Positions 8,756 to 16,200 of a stretch of DNA of 38,570 nt are shown here, piece after piece (the stretch's first letter is position 1; each line of letters starts with the position of its first letter). Source of the stretch: Desulfobacterales bacterium (GTDB lineage: Bacteria; Desulfobacterota; Desulfobacteria; Desulfobacterales; C00003060). The DNA lies in contig JABXJW010000008.1 of NCBI GenBank assembly GCA_013375395.1, positions 1-38,570 of the forward strand, written 5' to 3'. The translations under genes were made by a program, and so were the position numbers. The notes below the pieces were generated by a model. The model was not told the origin of the DNA. It was given only the letters and a program-made list of their open reading frames with translations, and made no database searches.

Positions 8756-8776
8756 CTTGCCACTGTACGTAACAAA
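8756..8776. repeat. Left end of the two-recombinase element: 7-bp direct repeat plus inverted repeat
   Basis: CTTGCCA (8756-8762) is followed immediately by CTGTACGTAACAAA (8763-8776). The latter matches the reverse complement of the right-end 14-mer at 13 of 14 positions, and CTTGCCA recurs exactly outside the right end. In a tyrosine recombinase system this reads as a 7-bp crossover core next to a recombinase-binding arm. Confidence 0.7.
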
Positions 8777-8852
8777 ATGATGGTTGACCTTTGAGGGATC
8801 AAGGGTCAGTATCTGCTTGGTTTTTCTAGCAAAAGGACGAAAGGAGGCAGAT

Positions 8853-10043
8853 ATGACCCTTGAGCAAATTGACCCCCAAAACTACAGATTACTTAGACCA
8901 TGTGAATGTGTTGATCTCTATGAGATCGGTGAAGTTCCCTCCCTGTATAGCCCCGTAACGCCCGAAATTCAACCCCTGGATTGGCCTGTTGAAAAAGCCA
9001 AGGAAATGGTCCCAGAGCCCAGACGGCAAGCGTTTGACCATTTGCTGGGCAAGCTTCATGGCAAGCAGTTCATAGGTATGGACTATGCCGAGGAGTACTT
9101 GCGCGATCAATACCGGCGAGGTTGCCGTGCCAACACTATGCGAAGCAGCTCAAAGGGGATCGAGTTGTTTTTGAACTTTCTGACACAAGCCGGCAAGATG
9201 AGCCTGGATCAAATCGTTCGTGAAGACCTGTATGGGTTCATAGAGCGCGAACAAGACCGTGGTTTGAAGCCTCGGACCGTGGACACAAGGCTGAAGGCTG
9301 TAAAGGCTTTCTTGCGATTTTTGATCGACCAAGAACTGGTTCATCACCGATTGTTGTCGAGAAGGATCACCGTCAAGGTGCCTGAGTCGCTGCCTCGCGC
9401 CATCGACCCGGACGAGGTCGGGAAGCTGCTATCAGTGATCAAACACGTTCGCAACCGAGCGATGATCTTGGTGCTGTTGAGAACGGGCATGAGGATCGGA
9501 GAGTTGCTCAACACCAAGGTCGGTGATGTTAACTTGAAAGAGCGAAGAATCGAGATCTTCGAGGCGGAGAAGAATCGGGTTGGAAGGGTAGTCTATTTGA
9601 GTGATGACGCCCTCAGTGCCTTGAGCCGGTGGTACAAAAAGCGTGATTCCCACAAGGACTTTGTCTTTTATGCAATGGGTCGCCGCACCATGACTTATCA
9701 AGGTGCCCGAGCAATGTTTAACAAATACCTGGCTGAGGCCGGTCTGGCCGATAAAGGATATTCCTTGCACTGTTTGCGGCACACCTTTGCCAGTGAGTTA
9801 TTAAATGCAGGGATGCGTCTGGAGTGCGTACAGCAACTGCTCGGACACAGCTGTATCGAGATGACCAGGCGCTATGCCCGGCTTACAGACAAAACGCGGG
9901 AAGAGGAATACTTCCGAGCTATGTCTATCATAGAAAAGGGGGAGATCGATGGCCATTATCGATTCGATAATCCATTACAGGCGGTTTCTGAAAAGACGCA
10001 ATTGTTCAGCCCACACAGTGAAGAACTACATGAACACCCTTAA
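8853..10043 (+). CDS. Tyrosine recombinase A of the mobile element
   Basis: A 396-residue site-specific recombinase. A SAM-like N-terminal DNA-binding domain spans about residues 75-180 (AEEYLRDQYRRGCRANTMR), with a catalytic domain at about 190-375. Visible catalytic residues are Arg in RTGMRIGEL, His-x-x-Arg in HCLRHTFAS, His in LGHSC and the nucleophilic Tyr in RRYARL; the strand Lys is probably in EAEKNRVGR. About 70 unfamiliar N-terminal residues precede the usual fold. ATG 8853 is chosen for AAAGGAGGCAG immediately upstream; an upstream in-frame ATG at 8784 lacks a site. Its 3' end overlaps the next recombinase gene by 95 bp, implying coupled translation and probably joint action at the two element arms. 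Confidence 0.85.
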   Translation: MTLEQIDPQNYRLLRPCECVDLYEIGEVPSLYSPVTPEIQPLDWPVEKAKEMVPEPRRQAFDHLLGKLHGKQFIGMDYAEEYLRDQYRRGCRANTMRSSSKGIELFLNFLTQAGKMSLDQIVREDLYGFIEREQDRGLKPRTVDTRLKAVKAFLRFLIDQELVHHRLLSRRITVKVPESLPRAIDPDEVGKLLSVIKHVRNRAMILVLLRTGMRIGELLNTKVGDVNLKERRIEIFEAEKNRVGRVVYLSDDALSALSRWYKKRDSHKDFVFYAMGRRTMTYQGARAMFNKYLAEAGLADKGYSLHCLRHTFASELLNAGMRLECVQQLLGHSCIEMTRRYARLTDKTREEEYFRAMSIIEKGEIDGHYRFDNPLQAVSEKTQLFSPHSEELHEHP

Positions 10044-10830
10044 GCACTTTGTCGTGTGGCTGAATGTGCCTGTGGAGCAGGCAACGCACAAGAAGATCCA
10101 GGCGTACATCGATCACCTTCGAGCAAAGAGATTGGCCCCAAAGACCATCAATTGCCATTTGGACAGCATCCGCGGGTTCTATGACTACCTGCGCTATGAG
10201 GAGGAAATCCCCATCACCAACCCCGTCAAAAGAGGCTATGCTCAGCGGCTATCAAGGCCTCTTCCCAGATATCTGAGGGATGAGGAGGTTGTCGTATTGC
10301 TTAACGCTATCGGCAACAGGCGGGACCAGGCCATGTTCCGCCTCATGCTGCGATCCGGCTTGCGAGTTGAAGAGATAGCCAATCTCAGGCTCAGGGCCAT
10401 AGATGCAAAGCGCAGGCGCATCGTCGTAGAAAACGGCAAGGGAGCAAAGGACAGGCTGGTCTACATTAGCGATGATGCTCTAAGGACCCTTGGGCAATAT
10501 CTGAAGGTGAGGCCCCCATCAAGATCAGGGAAGGTGTTCCTGGTTCAAAAAGGTCCTCACACAGGAAAGCCTATCTCGGTGCGTGGGATCCAGAAACGCA
10601 TAGAATACTACGCGAAGAAAACAGGCCTGAAAGTGTCATGCCATCACTTGAGACATACGATGGCTACCCAATTGCTCAATGCGGAAGCCGATCTTGTCAC
10701 CATCCAGGATCTGTTAGGACATACACGGATCAAAACCACTCAACGCTACTGCAAGGTGTCGAACTTGAAAGTAGAGAGAGATTACTTCAAGGCCATGGAA
10801 CGGGTGATGAGAAGAACTACTGCATACTAA
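9949..10830 (+). CDS. Tyrosine recombinase B of the mobile element (XerC/D-like)
   Basis: A 293-residue recombinase with standard XerC/XerD length and organisation. The core-binding domain is at about residues 1-90 (YRRFLKRRNCSAHTVKNY), with the catalytic domain at about 105-290. All catalytic residues are visible: Arg in RSGLRVEEI, Lys in GKGAKDRLVYI, HxxR in HHLRHTMAT, His in LGHTR and Tyr in QRYCKV. AAAAGGGGGAG precedes ATG 9949. It overlaps the first recombinase gene by 95 bp in a different frame. It is clearly different from recombinase A, so the pair could form a heterotetramer like XerC-XerD. It does not look like the host Xer protein, because it sits within a bounded element. Confidence 0.88.
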   Translation: MAIIDSIIHYRRFLKRRNCSAHTVKNYMNTLKHFVVWLNVPVEQATHKKIQAYIDHLRAKRLAPKTINCHLDSIRGFYDYLRYEEEIPITNPVKRGYAQRLSRPLPRYLRDEEVVVLLNAIGNRRDQAMFRLMLRSGLRVEEIANLRLRAIDAKRRRIVVENGKGAKDRLVYISDDALRTLGQYLKVRPPSRSGKVFLVQKGPHTGKPISVRGIQKRIEYYAKKTGLKVSCHHLRHTMATQLLNAEADLVTIQDLLGHTRIKTTQRYCKVSNLKVERDYFKAMERVMRRTTAY

Positions 10831-10832
10831 CA

Positions 10833-10887
10833 AGCTGCCATGGGAGGCGGAGGCGTAGCCGGAGGCCCTCCCATGGCTCTCACAGCT
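10833..10887 (+). repeat. Large hairpin after the recombinase genes
   Basis: AGCTG-CCATGGGAGG (10833-10847) pairs with CCTCCCATGG (10867-10876) and, after a 6-base bulge, CAGCT (10883-10887). The inner loop adds GGC-GTA-GCC. There is no T-tract, so a simple intrinsic terminator is unlikely. It may protect the mRNA or serve as a folded-strand recombinase site. Confidence 0.65.
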
Positions 10888-10928
10888 CGTGAAAGGAGGT
10901 GGTAAGGTTGACACACCTAAAGCAGGCC

Positions 10929-10957
10929 TTGACAAGACGCCTGTTCTTTGATATTGT
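10929..10957 (+). promoter_or_regulatory. Outward-facing sigma70-like promoter near the element's right end
   Basis: TTGACA, a 17-base spacer and TATTGT match the sigma70 consensus well. Transcription would leave the element about 45 bases later and run antisense to the neighbouring HDAC-family gene. Confidence 0.5.
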
Positions 10958-10998
10958 TAACACAACCTAACCAATTGAACCTGCTAGAAAAACCAGCC

Positions 10999-11019
10999 TT
11001 TGTTACGTATAGCTTGCCA
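10999..11019. repeat. Right end of the two-recombinase element: inverted repeat plus 7-bp direct repeat
   Basis: TTTGTTACGTATAG (10999-11012) is the reverse complement of the left terminal repeat at 13 of 14 positions. It is followed directly by CTTGCCA (11013-11019), identical to the bases flanking the left end. Confidence 0.7.
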
Positions 11020-11100
11020 GAATCGTAACTTGTTGAAATTTAAAGATAGCAAAGCCAAATCGAAAGTGCAATCAGCCTCTTTTCCATTCGCCTCAGTGGA

Positions 11101-11844
11101 TTATGATGACAACCCCTCTATCAAAGCAGCCACATTGTGACCCAGGACGTCATGGTTGTATCCACCCTCAAGGATAGCAAAGCAGCCACCCCCGGAGGCA
11201 CGGGCGGCCTGGCGGACTATCGTACCAATCGAAGAATAATCTTCTGTCTCTAGAAGCCCACCCCAATCGTCGATGTGATTGTCAAAACCGGCTGAAATCC
11301 CGATCAGATCAACTTGAACACCTGACAAAATATGCCCAACTTGGCGAACGTATTCCTCTCGGCTCCGTTCCGATGGGTTATGGATCTTCACCCAGTCCTT
11401 GTCACCCAAGATATTCACCGTCCCATCGCCAAAATGAAGGTCAATATCAAGGACAAGGGCCGTGCTTATCAGCCGTTCCTCACGCAACGCAAGAAGAGCT
11501 ATCGCCATGTTGTTAAAATAGCAGAATCCCCAGGAACTGTAAGAGGATGCGTGGTGACCGGGTGGGCGGATCAAACCGAAAGCAGGCTCCTCAAGTCCAA
11601 TACGAGCCGCCTGAATCGCCCCACCGGCAGCCAGCGCGGCAATCGAATAAGGGTCATTCTCTCGCACATAGTCCACATGAGTCTTTGTATGGGCGGCAGC
11701 AATTTCAGCCTCGGATGCTGGCTCGGGTGTGACAAACTCCACATCAGAGCCAATCACCTCCACTATCGCCTCCATTCGCCCCGCTTCAGCGGCTGGATCA
11801 GATGTATAAACCTGATAGAAATCCTTGTGAAAAACAACCTTCAC
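11101..11844 (-). CDS. Histone-deacetylase-family hydrolase (acetylpolyamine amidohydrolase/AcuC-like)
   Basis: A 247-residue arginase/deacetylase-fold enzyme expected to remove acyl groups from acetyl-lysine or acetylpolyamines using Zn2+ in the cytoplasm. Family landmarks are RPPGHHASS at about residue 93 (tandem His), GFCYFNN at 106, DIDLHFGDGT at 129-138 (zinc Asp and His), SAGFDNH near 186 (third zinc ligand) and LEGGYN near 225 (catalytic Tyr). It is shorter than typical 300-370-residue members but all catalytic residues are present, as in a compact bacterial subfamily. The N-terminus MKVVFHKDFYQVYTSDPAA is family-like, supporting ATG 11844. It lies just right of the two-recombinase element, which ends 80 bp from its stop codon and has not damaged it. 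The acyl substrate is unknown. Confidence 0.88.
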   Translation of the reverse strand: MKVVFHKDFYQVYTSDPAAEAGRMEAIVEVIGSDVEFVTPEPASEAEIAAAHTKTHVDYVRENDPYSIAALAAGGAIQAARIGLEEPAFGLIRPPGHHASSYSSWGFCYFNNMAIALLALREERLISTALVLDIDLHFGDGTVNILGDKDWVKIHNPSERSREEYVRQVGHILSGVQVDLIGISAGFDNHIDDWGGLLETEDYSSIGTIVRQAARASGGGCFAILEGGYNHDVLGHNVAALIEGLSS

Positions 11845-11961
11845 TATAATAAACCCGAATAATCCAAATCCATTCTTACGTCAATCAATTCATGAACGTA
11901 AATTGGCCCCCAGGCTTCCAAGCCCTTCTTGTTCTTGATTGACATATTCATAATCTGGGGG

Positions 11962-11979
11962 TACAGTAACGCTACTGTA
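11962..11979. promoter_or_regulatory. Inverted repeat TACAGTA-N4-TACTGTA, candidate operator
   Basis: A perfect 7-bp dyad with a 4-base spacer. On the minus strand a TATAAT box (11985-11990) lies just upstream of it, so the dyad would overlap the transcription start of the HDAC-family gene about 120 bases away. No good -35 box is visible, and the binding protein is unknown. Confidence 0.4.
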
Positions 11980-11986
11980 ATAGTAT

Positions 11987-12112
11987 TATAGACTTCCAGA
12001 GAAAGATTTTGGCTGCGTTATCGGTCCAAATCCTCGACGACGTACTACGAGTACGCCTTACTCGGATTTTTCCCTCTGGCCTTGCCACAATCTTTTTCTG
12101 AAATCCTATAGT
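11987..12112. repeat. 126-bp imperfect palindrome (REP/MITE-like element)
   Basis: The two halves are largely complementary. Outer arms ATAG..TTCCAGAGAAAGATTTTGG and its counterpart ending AATCTTTTTCTG..ATCCTATAG pair, then AAATCC with GGATTT, around an inner CGTACT-ACG-AGTACG hairpin. It has no ORF and lies between divergent genes. Its size and symmetry suggest a non-autonomous repeat; other copies would have to be sought genome-wide. Confidence 0.6.
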
Positions 12113-12180
12113 CAGACCTCCTGAAAGGCCGTAGGACGGACGCTCTCGGTGTTATACGGTTGGGCCGACTCTTGTGAATT

Positions 12181-12540
12181 ATGGAGATAACAAAACAGAA
12201 ATCAATTGTTTGGGTGGGGTCTTCCCGCCAAGATTTAAAGAAATTTCCCCGCGATGTCCAAAGAAATGTTGGTTTTGCCCTTTACAGGGCACAAATTGGA
12301 AAGCAACATCATAATACCAAACCACTAAAAGGATTGAGCGGTGTTATGGAAATAGTCACTTCCTATGCCACAGACACATACAGAACTGTGTATGCAGTAA
12401 AGCTCGGGGACAATATTTACGTGCTCCACTCATTCAAGAAGAAATCGAAGAAAGGAGCGAAAACCCCAAAGCTTGAAATAGACATCATTAAACAACGGTT
12501 CCAAAGAGCAAAAGAATTGGCAAAGGAGAAGACAAAATGA
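12181..12540 (+). CDS. higB: HigB/Gp49-like toxin of a type II toxin-antitoxin pair
   Basis: A 119-residue protein of the phage Gp49-like/HigB (RelE-fold) family, whose members cleave mRNA on the ribosome. Family features seen are SSRQDLKKFPRDVQRNVGFAL near residues 15-35, the PLKGLSG turn at about 48, the strand pattern Y..DTYRTVYAVKLGDNIYVLHSF at 60-83 and the basic FKKKSKKGAKTP that follows. The basic patch with YR and HSF is typical of the active surface. The following XRE-type gene starts inside its stop region (ATGA, 4-bp overlap), giving the toxin-first order of higBA loci. No clear Shine-Dalgarno sequence is seen before ATG 12181. Confidence 0.85.
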   Translation: MEITKQKSIVWVGSSRQDLKKFPRDVQRNVGFALYRAQIGKQHHNTKPLKGLSGVMEIVTSYATDTYRTVYAVKLGDNIYVLHSFKKKSKKGAKTPKLEIDIIKQRFQRAKELAKEKTK

Positions 12541-12869
12541 GCGACGAGATTGAATATTTGGAAGGATCAGGAAATGTGTTTGAGGATTTAGGATTTGATA
12601 ACCCGGAAGAAGAATTAGCGAAAGCTAAGCTTGCTTCAACGATATATGATATTATTCAGGATCGAAAATTAACTGAAAAAGAAGCAGGGGTTATTCTTGG
12701 AATTAGTCAATCTAAAGTATCCGCCCTTAAAGATGGGAAGTTGGCTGGCTTCTCAATAGAGCGTCTGTTTTCTTTTCTGCGAGCGCTTGACCAGGATATT
12801 GACATTGTTATCCACCCAAAATCAGAAAACAAATCTAGTGGAATCAATGTGACGACCGCTTATGCCTAA
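12537..12869 (+). CDS. higA: HigA-like XRE-family antitoxin
   Basis: A 110-residue helix-turn-helix protein. The HTH is at about residues 40-75 (LTEKEAGVILGISQSKVSALKDGKLAGFSIERL), followed by LRALDQDIDIVIHPK, a C-terminal strand characteristic of the HigA2/nineteen-like antitoxins. An acidic N-terminal segment of about 30 residues could wrap the toxin. It overlaps the toxin gene by 4 bp, so translation is coupled. In known pairs the antitoxin binds the toxin and represses the operon. The functional pairing is inferred from order and overlap. Confidence 0.85.
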   Translation: MSDEIEYLEGSGNVFEDLGFDNPEEELAKAKLASTIYDIIQDRKLTEKEAGVILGISQSKVSALKDGKLAGFSIERLFSFLRALDQDIDIVIHPKSENKSSGINVTTAYA

Positions 12870-12933
12870 TAGAATAGATGAGAAACAGATGAAAGAAACA
12901 GTATTAGAGATGATCCAATAAGGAAGGGTTTCC

Positions 12934-13173
12934 ATGGATATCGTATATGCCTACAGCTACCTGGCCATTCTTGGAATCCTTGCGATTGGATTTGCGGCTA
13001 TGATTTTTTACAGTGTTCTGCTCTATTTCAGGGGCAGGAAAATGGGCGTTAATAAGATTCGTCGGCCAGATGGGCGGGTTGAAGGGCACATACGCGATGA
13101 AGAAGAAATGGATCACGATTTTGTACTTGATCCTGAATATGCCTGCTTATCTTGTAACATATTTCACCACTAA
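12934..13173 (+). CDS. Small membrane protein of unknown function
   Basis: A 79-residue frame. Residues 5-33 form a hydrophobic helix (YLAILGILAIGFAAMIFYSVLLYF) followed by a basic stretch RGRKMGVNKIRRPDGR and an acidic tail rich in D/E with CLSC near the end. AGGAAGG lies before ATG 12934, a plausible ribosome site. It faces the conjugation operon tail-to-tail. A second plus-strand frame beginning MKKKWITILYLIL at 13097 overlaps it and could be an alternative gene, but has no ribosome site. The family is not recognised; it could mark the left border of the conjugative element. Confidence 0.5.
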   Translation: MDIVYAYSYLAILGILAIGFAAMIFYSVLLYFRGRKMGVNKIRRPDGRVEGHIRDEEEMDHDFVLDPEYACLSCNIFHH

Positions 13174-13265
13174 CGGTAAGCTGCATAACAGCAACGCGAG
13201 TAGGGCTTTCTATAGGGAACGCCCAGTTTTTTTTATGAATGTGACCTTCTCTCTGATCGTTATTC

Positions 13266-16200
13266 TCACGGCCTCTCATGGCCAGCAGGAATTTTTTCCC
13301 TATAGACCTTATGACTCTCCGGGGGCTGGGTTTCAGGACCTGAGGACTTTCCACGTAGTTTTCGCATCGAGGCTTTAGCGTCTTCCCATGGCTCCCCAAC
13401 GAATCCACTTGCTCCAAAAGAAAACTCGGTCTTTCCGTGGGCCAGCTCGTCGGTTGCTCTCCAGACATTATGGAGTCCTTGCATATAGAATTTGTTGTAC
13501 ATTTCGCTATCAAGTGTCCCATCCGGCCGAGCCGCTTTTTCTCTTGCCTCGCTTTGCATTCTCCGTACCATACCGTAGTATAGGTTGTAGTTGTGATCCT
13601 CGATATTTTTTCTTCCTATCTGAACAGACCCTGTAGCTTTTGCGCCCAGGCCCAACAGACCCTCAGCGGGAGTTCCGATCTTTAGTGTACCCCTTCCGTC
13701 CACATTGGTAAAAGTTGTAGTATTCCCGGTGCGGCTAACAATACTGCTGAGTGACTGTGAAAAGGCCTGGGCCTGCCTTACCTCCTCCATCTCCCTGCTT
13801 GCCACGGTAACGGCTCCAGATATCCTGTCGCCGAGTACAGGATTCTTTGCAATAACCGCACTGAGCATGTCAGTTGATGCTATTTCGGGGCCGGTCATCA
13901 AACGAGACTTATCTATGAACGTCGTGGCATCCATACCACCTTCGATATGGGTCCTCACGGCTTTGCCGGTATTCGGATCGATCTTCTCCACTACGAACGC
14001 TTCAGGGCCAGCGGTTTCCCTGAGCACCACATCTCCTGTCGAGGCCCTGTAGCCTCCCTTACCTTCGATTCCGACAACTGCGCCTTCGGGTGTGGACAGG
14101 ATAGTGTATTTTCCGGCAGGTCCCGCCTTGCCTGTAATTGATTTCACCTTGTCTTCAGTTAAGCTTCTTACCTCACTTGCGTAGTTTGCGTTCGACAGTA
14201 CCACACCTTCCTTTGTCGTCAGCAGCGAAGACTGAAGGTGACCGGCCTTGTCTGTCCACACGTTCATTTGTGCTGTTGCGCCGGCCAGTTTGTTGGCATC
14301 AACTGATTTACCCTGGCTGGCGAACCATTTGCTGAAGTTCTCCGCCTCCTCGGGCTTGATTATCCTGTCGCCGATTCCTTGAGAGGCAAGCATTGCACGG
14401 CCGACGGGGTCTTGCCCTATGTTCCTCAAAAGCTTTTGGGTCTCCGTGGACATGCGGCCCGTGGCGCCAATCTCGTCCAGCCCTTTTCTTATCGCCATCT
14501 TGGAAGTCTCATTATAGAGCTTGCCCGACTCCCTGAGATACTCCGCCGAGAGCCCTGCATTTTTTACATAGTTGTAGCTGCCCATTTTCTGCATTGCCTG
14601 TGCCCTGGCCTGAAGGCTTCCTATGTCTTCTATGCTCACATCCCTGGCCCCGGCCTGCTCTGACAATTCCTTGATCATGTGAACGTTCTGGCTTTGCTGA
14701 TATTCGGCCCTGTCTTTGAGGAAATCAGAAACGTTGCCGTATCCTGCTTCAGTTGCAATCGTCTCCAACTGGCTCTTGTCTTGAAAACTCTCGAGGCTGT
14801 CTACTTTGGCCTGCATTCCGACGTAGTCGTTGATGTCACCGCGAAATCCTGCACTTTTTGCCATGTCGAAGGCTTGCTTCAGGCCCTGGAAGTTGCCGAT
14901 CCTGGCCGTTTCCATGAGTTGCATGGTGTCAAGCGAGGTTTTCAAGCCAAGACCGTCGCGCAGTGTTTCAATCGCCGTTGCTCTTGAAAACCGGGACTCT
15001 ACGCCAAATTTTTGTATGGCACGCTGCACGTCGTCTTCTGTGACGGCAGTGGCACGCGCTATGGTTTGTATCTGCTCGTGCTTAAAGACGCTATCTGCGG
15101 CCTGCATGGCCGCGGCCCCGCCCGTTTTCACGGCAGCGCCTCCAGGAGACCCGCCACCAACCCTGTCTACAGTTTGGAGGCCGGCCTCGGTACCTGACCT
15201 GATCTTGTAGCTCCCGGCTGCTCCACGCTGGTGAAAAGAGTAGTCGTTTGCCCAGGCCTGCGTGGGATAGGCTTCGCTGATACCCCGCTGGTATGCGGCT
15301 CGCCTGGTAGGTTCACCCTGTGATGTGAGTTCGGCAGCGACCCTTCCGTGAGAACCGGCAGCAATGGAGCTGCGATGAATCATGTGCGCGAAAGCAGACC
15401 CGCCGAACTTCATAAGCATAGCGCACATGGCCCCTGCCATGGAGAGTGCCATCAGGCGCGAAGCGCCGAACGCAGCCATGGCTTTGTACGACTCGTTTTC
15501 AAACAGCAACATTGACTTCAGGCCCAGTTGTCCCTCGGTTATTTCCCTGAAAGTATTTGCTGCGTAATCCATGGCAGTGCTGTGGACGATGGCGTCACAT
15601 ATTCCCCATGAGCCAAGAAAGAAAAAACTGCCGAGGATGAAGGTCAACGCCCGGGGAAATAAGGGTGTAGGAATCAGCAGAAAAAGAAAGGGCATGAGAC
15701 CCAAAAATATTGCGTAGTAACCTCCCTTTATTATGGGCAGCCATTCGTTGAGCATGATGCCTGCCCCTATCATGTCAACGCCTTTTCTATAGCTTCCTAC
15801 GGTTTTAACGACTTCATCAGGAGCGCCTTCCTGAATCACCCTGTCAAGCTCGCTCGCTATCAGGTACTGGCGCAGCAACCGGTCAGAGGTTGTTGCCACG
15901 CCGAGCAGGGACGAAACCAGGCTGTTTATCTTATCCTTACACACCGTCTCAATCGGCAGCCCGCCATAAGCCGCATAGTTTCTTTGAGCGAGATCCGCCC
16001 GGGCACATTTATGCGTCCAGAACGTTCCGACCGTAGCGCTTGCCGCAGTCAGGCCGGTCAGATACGGATTGAGAAAGTTTTGCCAGTCCTGCCGGCAGGA
16101 CAGAGAGATACCATTCGGATTGGCTGCATCGTACCAGACGGTAAAGATCGCAGGGCTGGCGGCTGACGCAAGAATTGGCACGAAATCAGTATTTATATTG

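Larger units (their letters stand above)
8763..11012 (+). mobile_element. 2.25-kb mobile element with two overlapping tyrosine recombinases
   Basis: The element is bounded by 14-bp inverted repeats (CTGTACGTAACAAA left; TTTGTTACGTATAG right, 13/14 complementary) and flanked on both sides by the direct repeat CTTGCCA. It contains only two tyrosine recombinase genes overlapping by 95 bp, a strong hairpin after the second gene and an outward promoter near the right end. A closed circle would carry arm-core-arm with 14-7-14 spacing, as in an att site with a 7-bp crossover. It resembles recombinase-in-trio (RIT) elements in gene overlap but has two genes instead of three. I know of no named family with this exact layout. 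Confidence 0.7.

Noticed and set aside
8763-11012. Classification as a recombinase-in-trio (RIT) element
   Set aside because: Only two recombinase genes fit between the terminal repeats; the remaining 90 and 180 bases at the ends cannot hold a third.
11962-11979. LexA (SOS) box
   Set aside because: The dyad is TACAGTA-N4-TACTGTA; SOS boxes have CTGT and ACAG in the opposite order (CTGT-N8-ACAG).
13097-13378. Plus-strand ORF starting MKKKWITILYLIL as a gene
   Set aside because: It has no ribosome site, overlaps the better-supported 79-residue frame and runs into the 3' end of traG on the other strand.
13049-13522. 157-residue minus-strand ORF overlapping the traG end
   Set aside because: It lies in a different frame over the traG C-terminus and has no family features; treated as a shadow.
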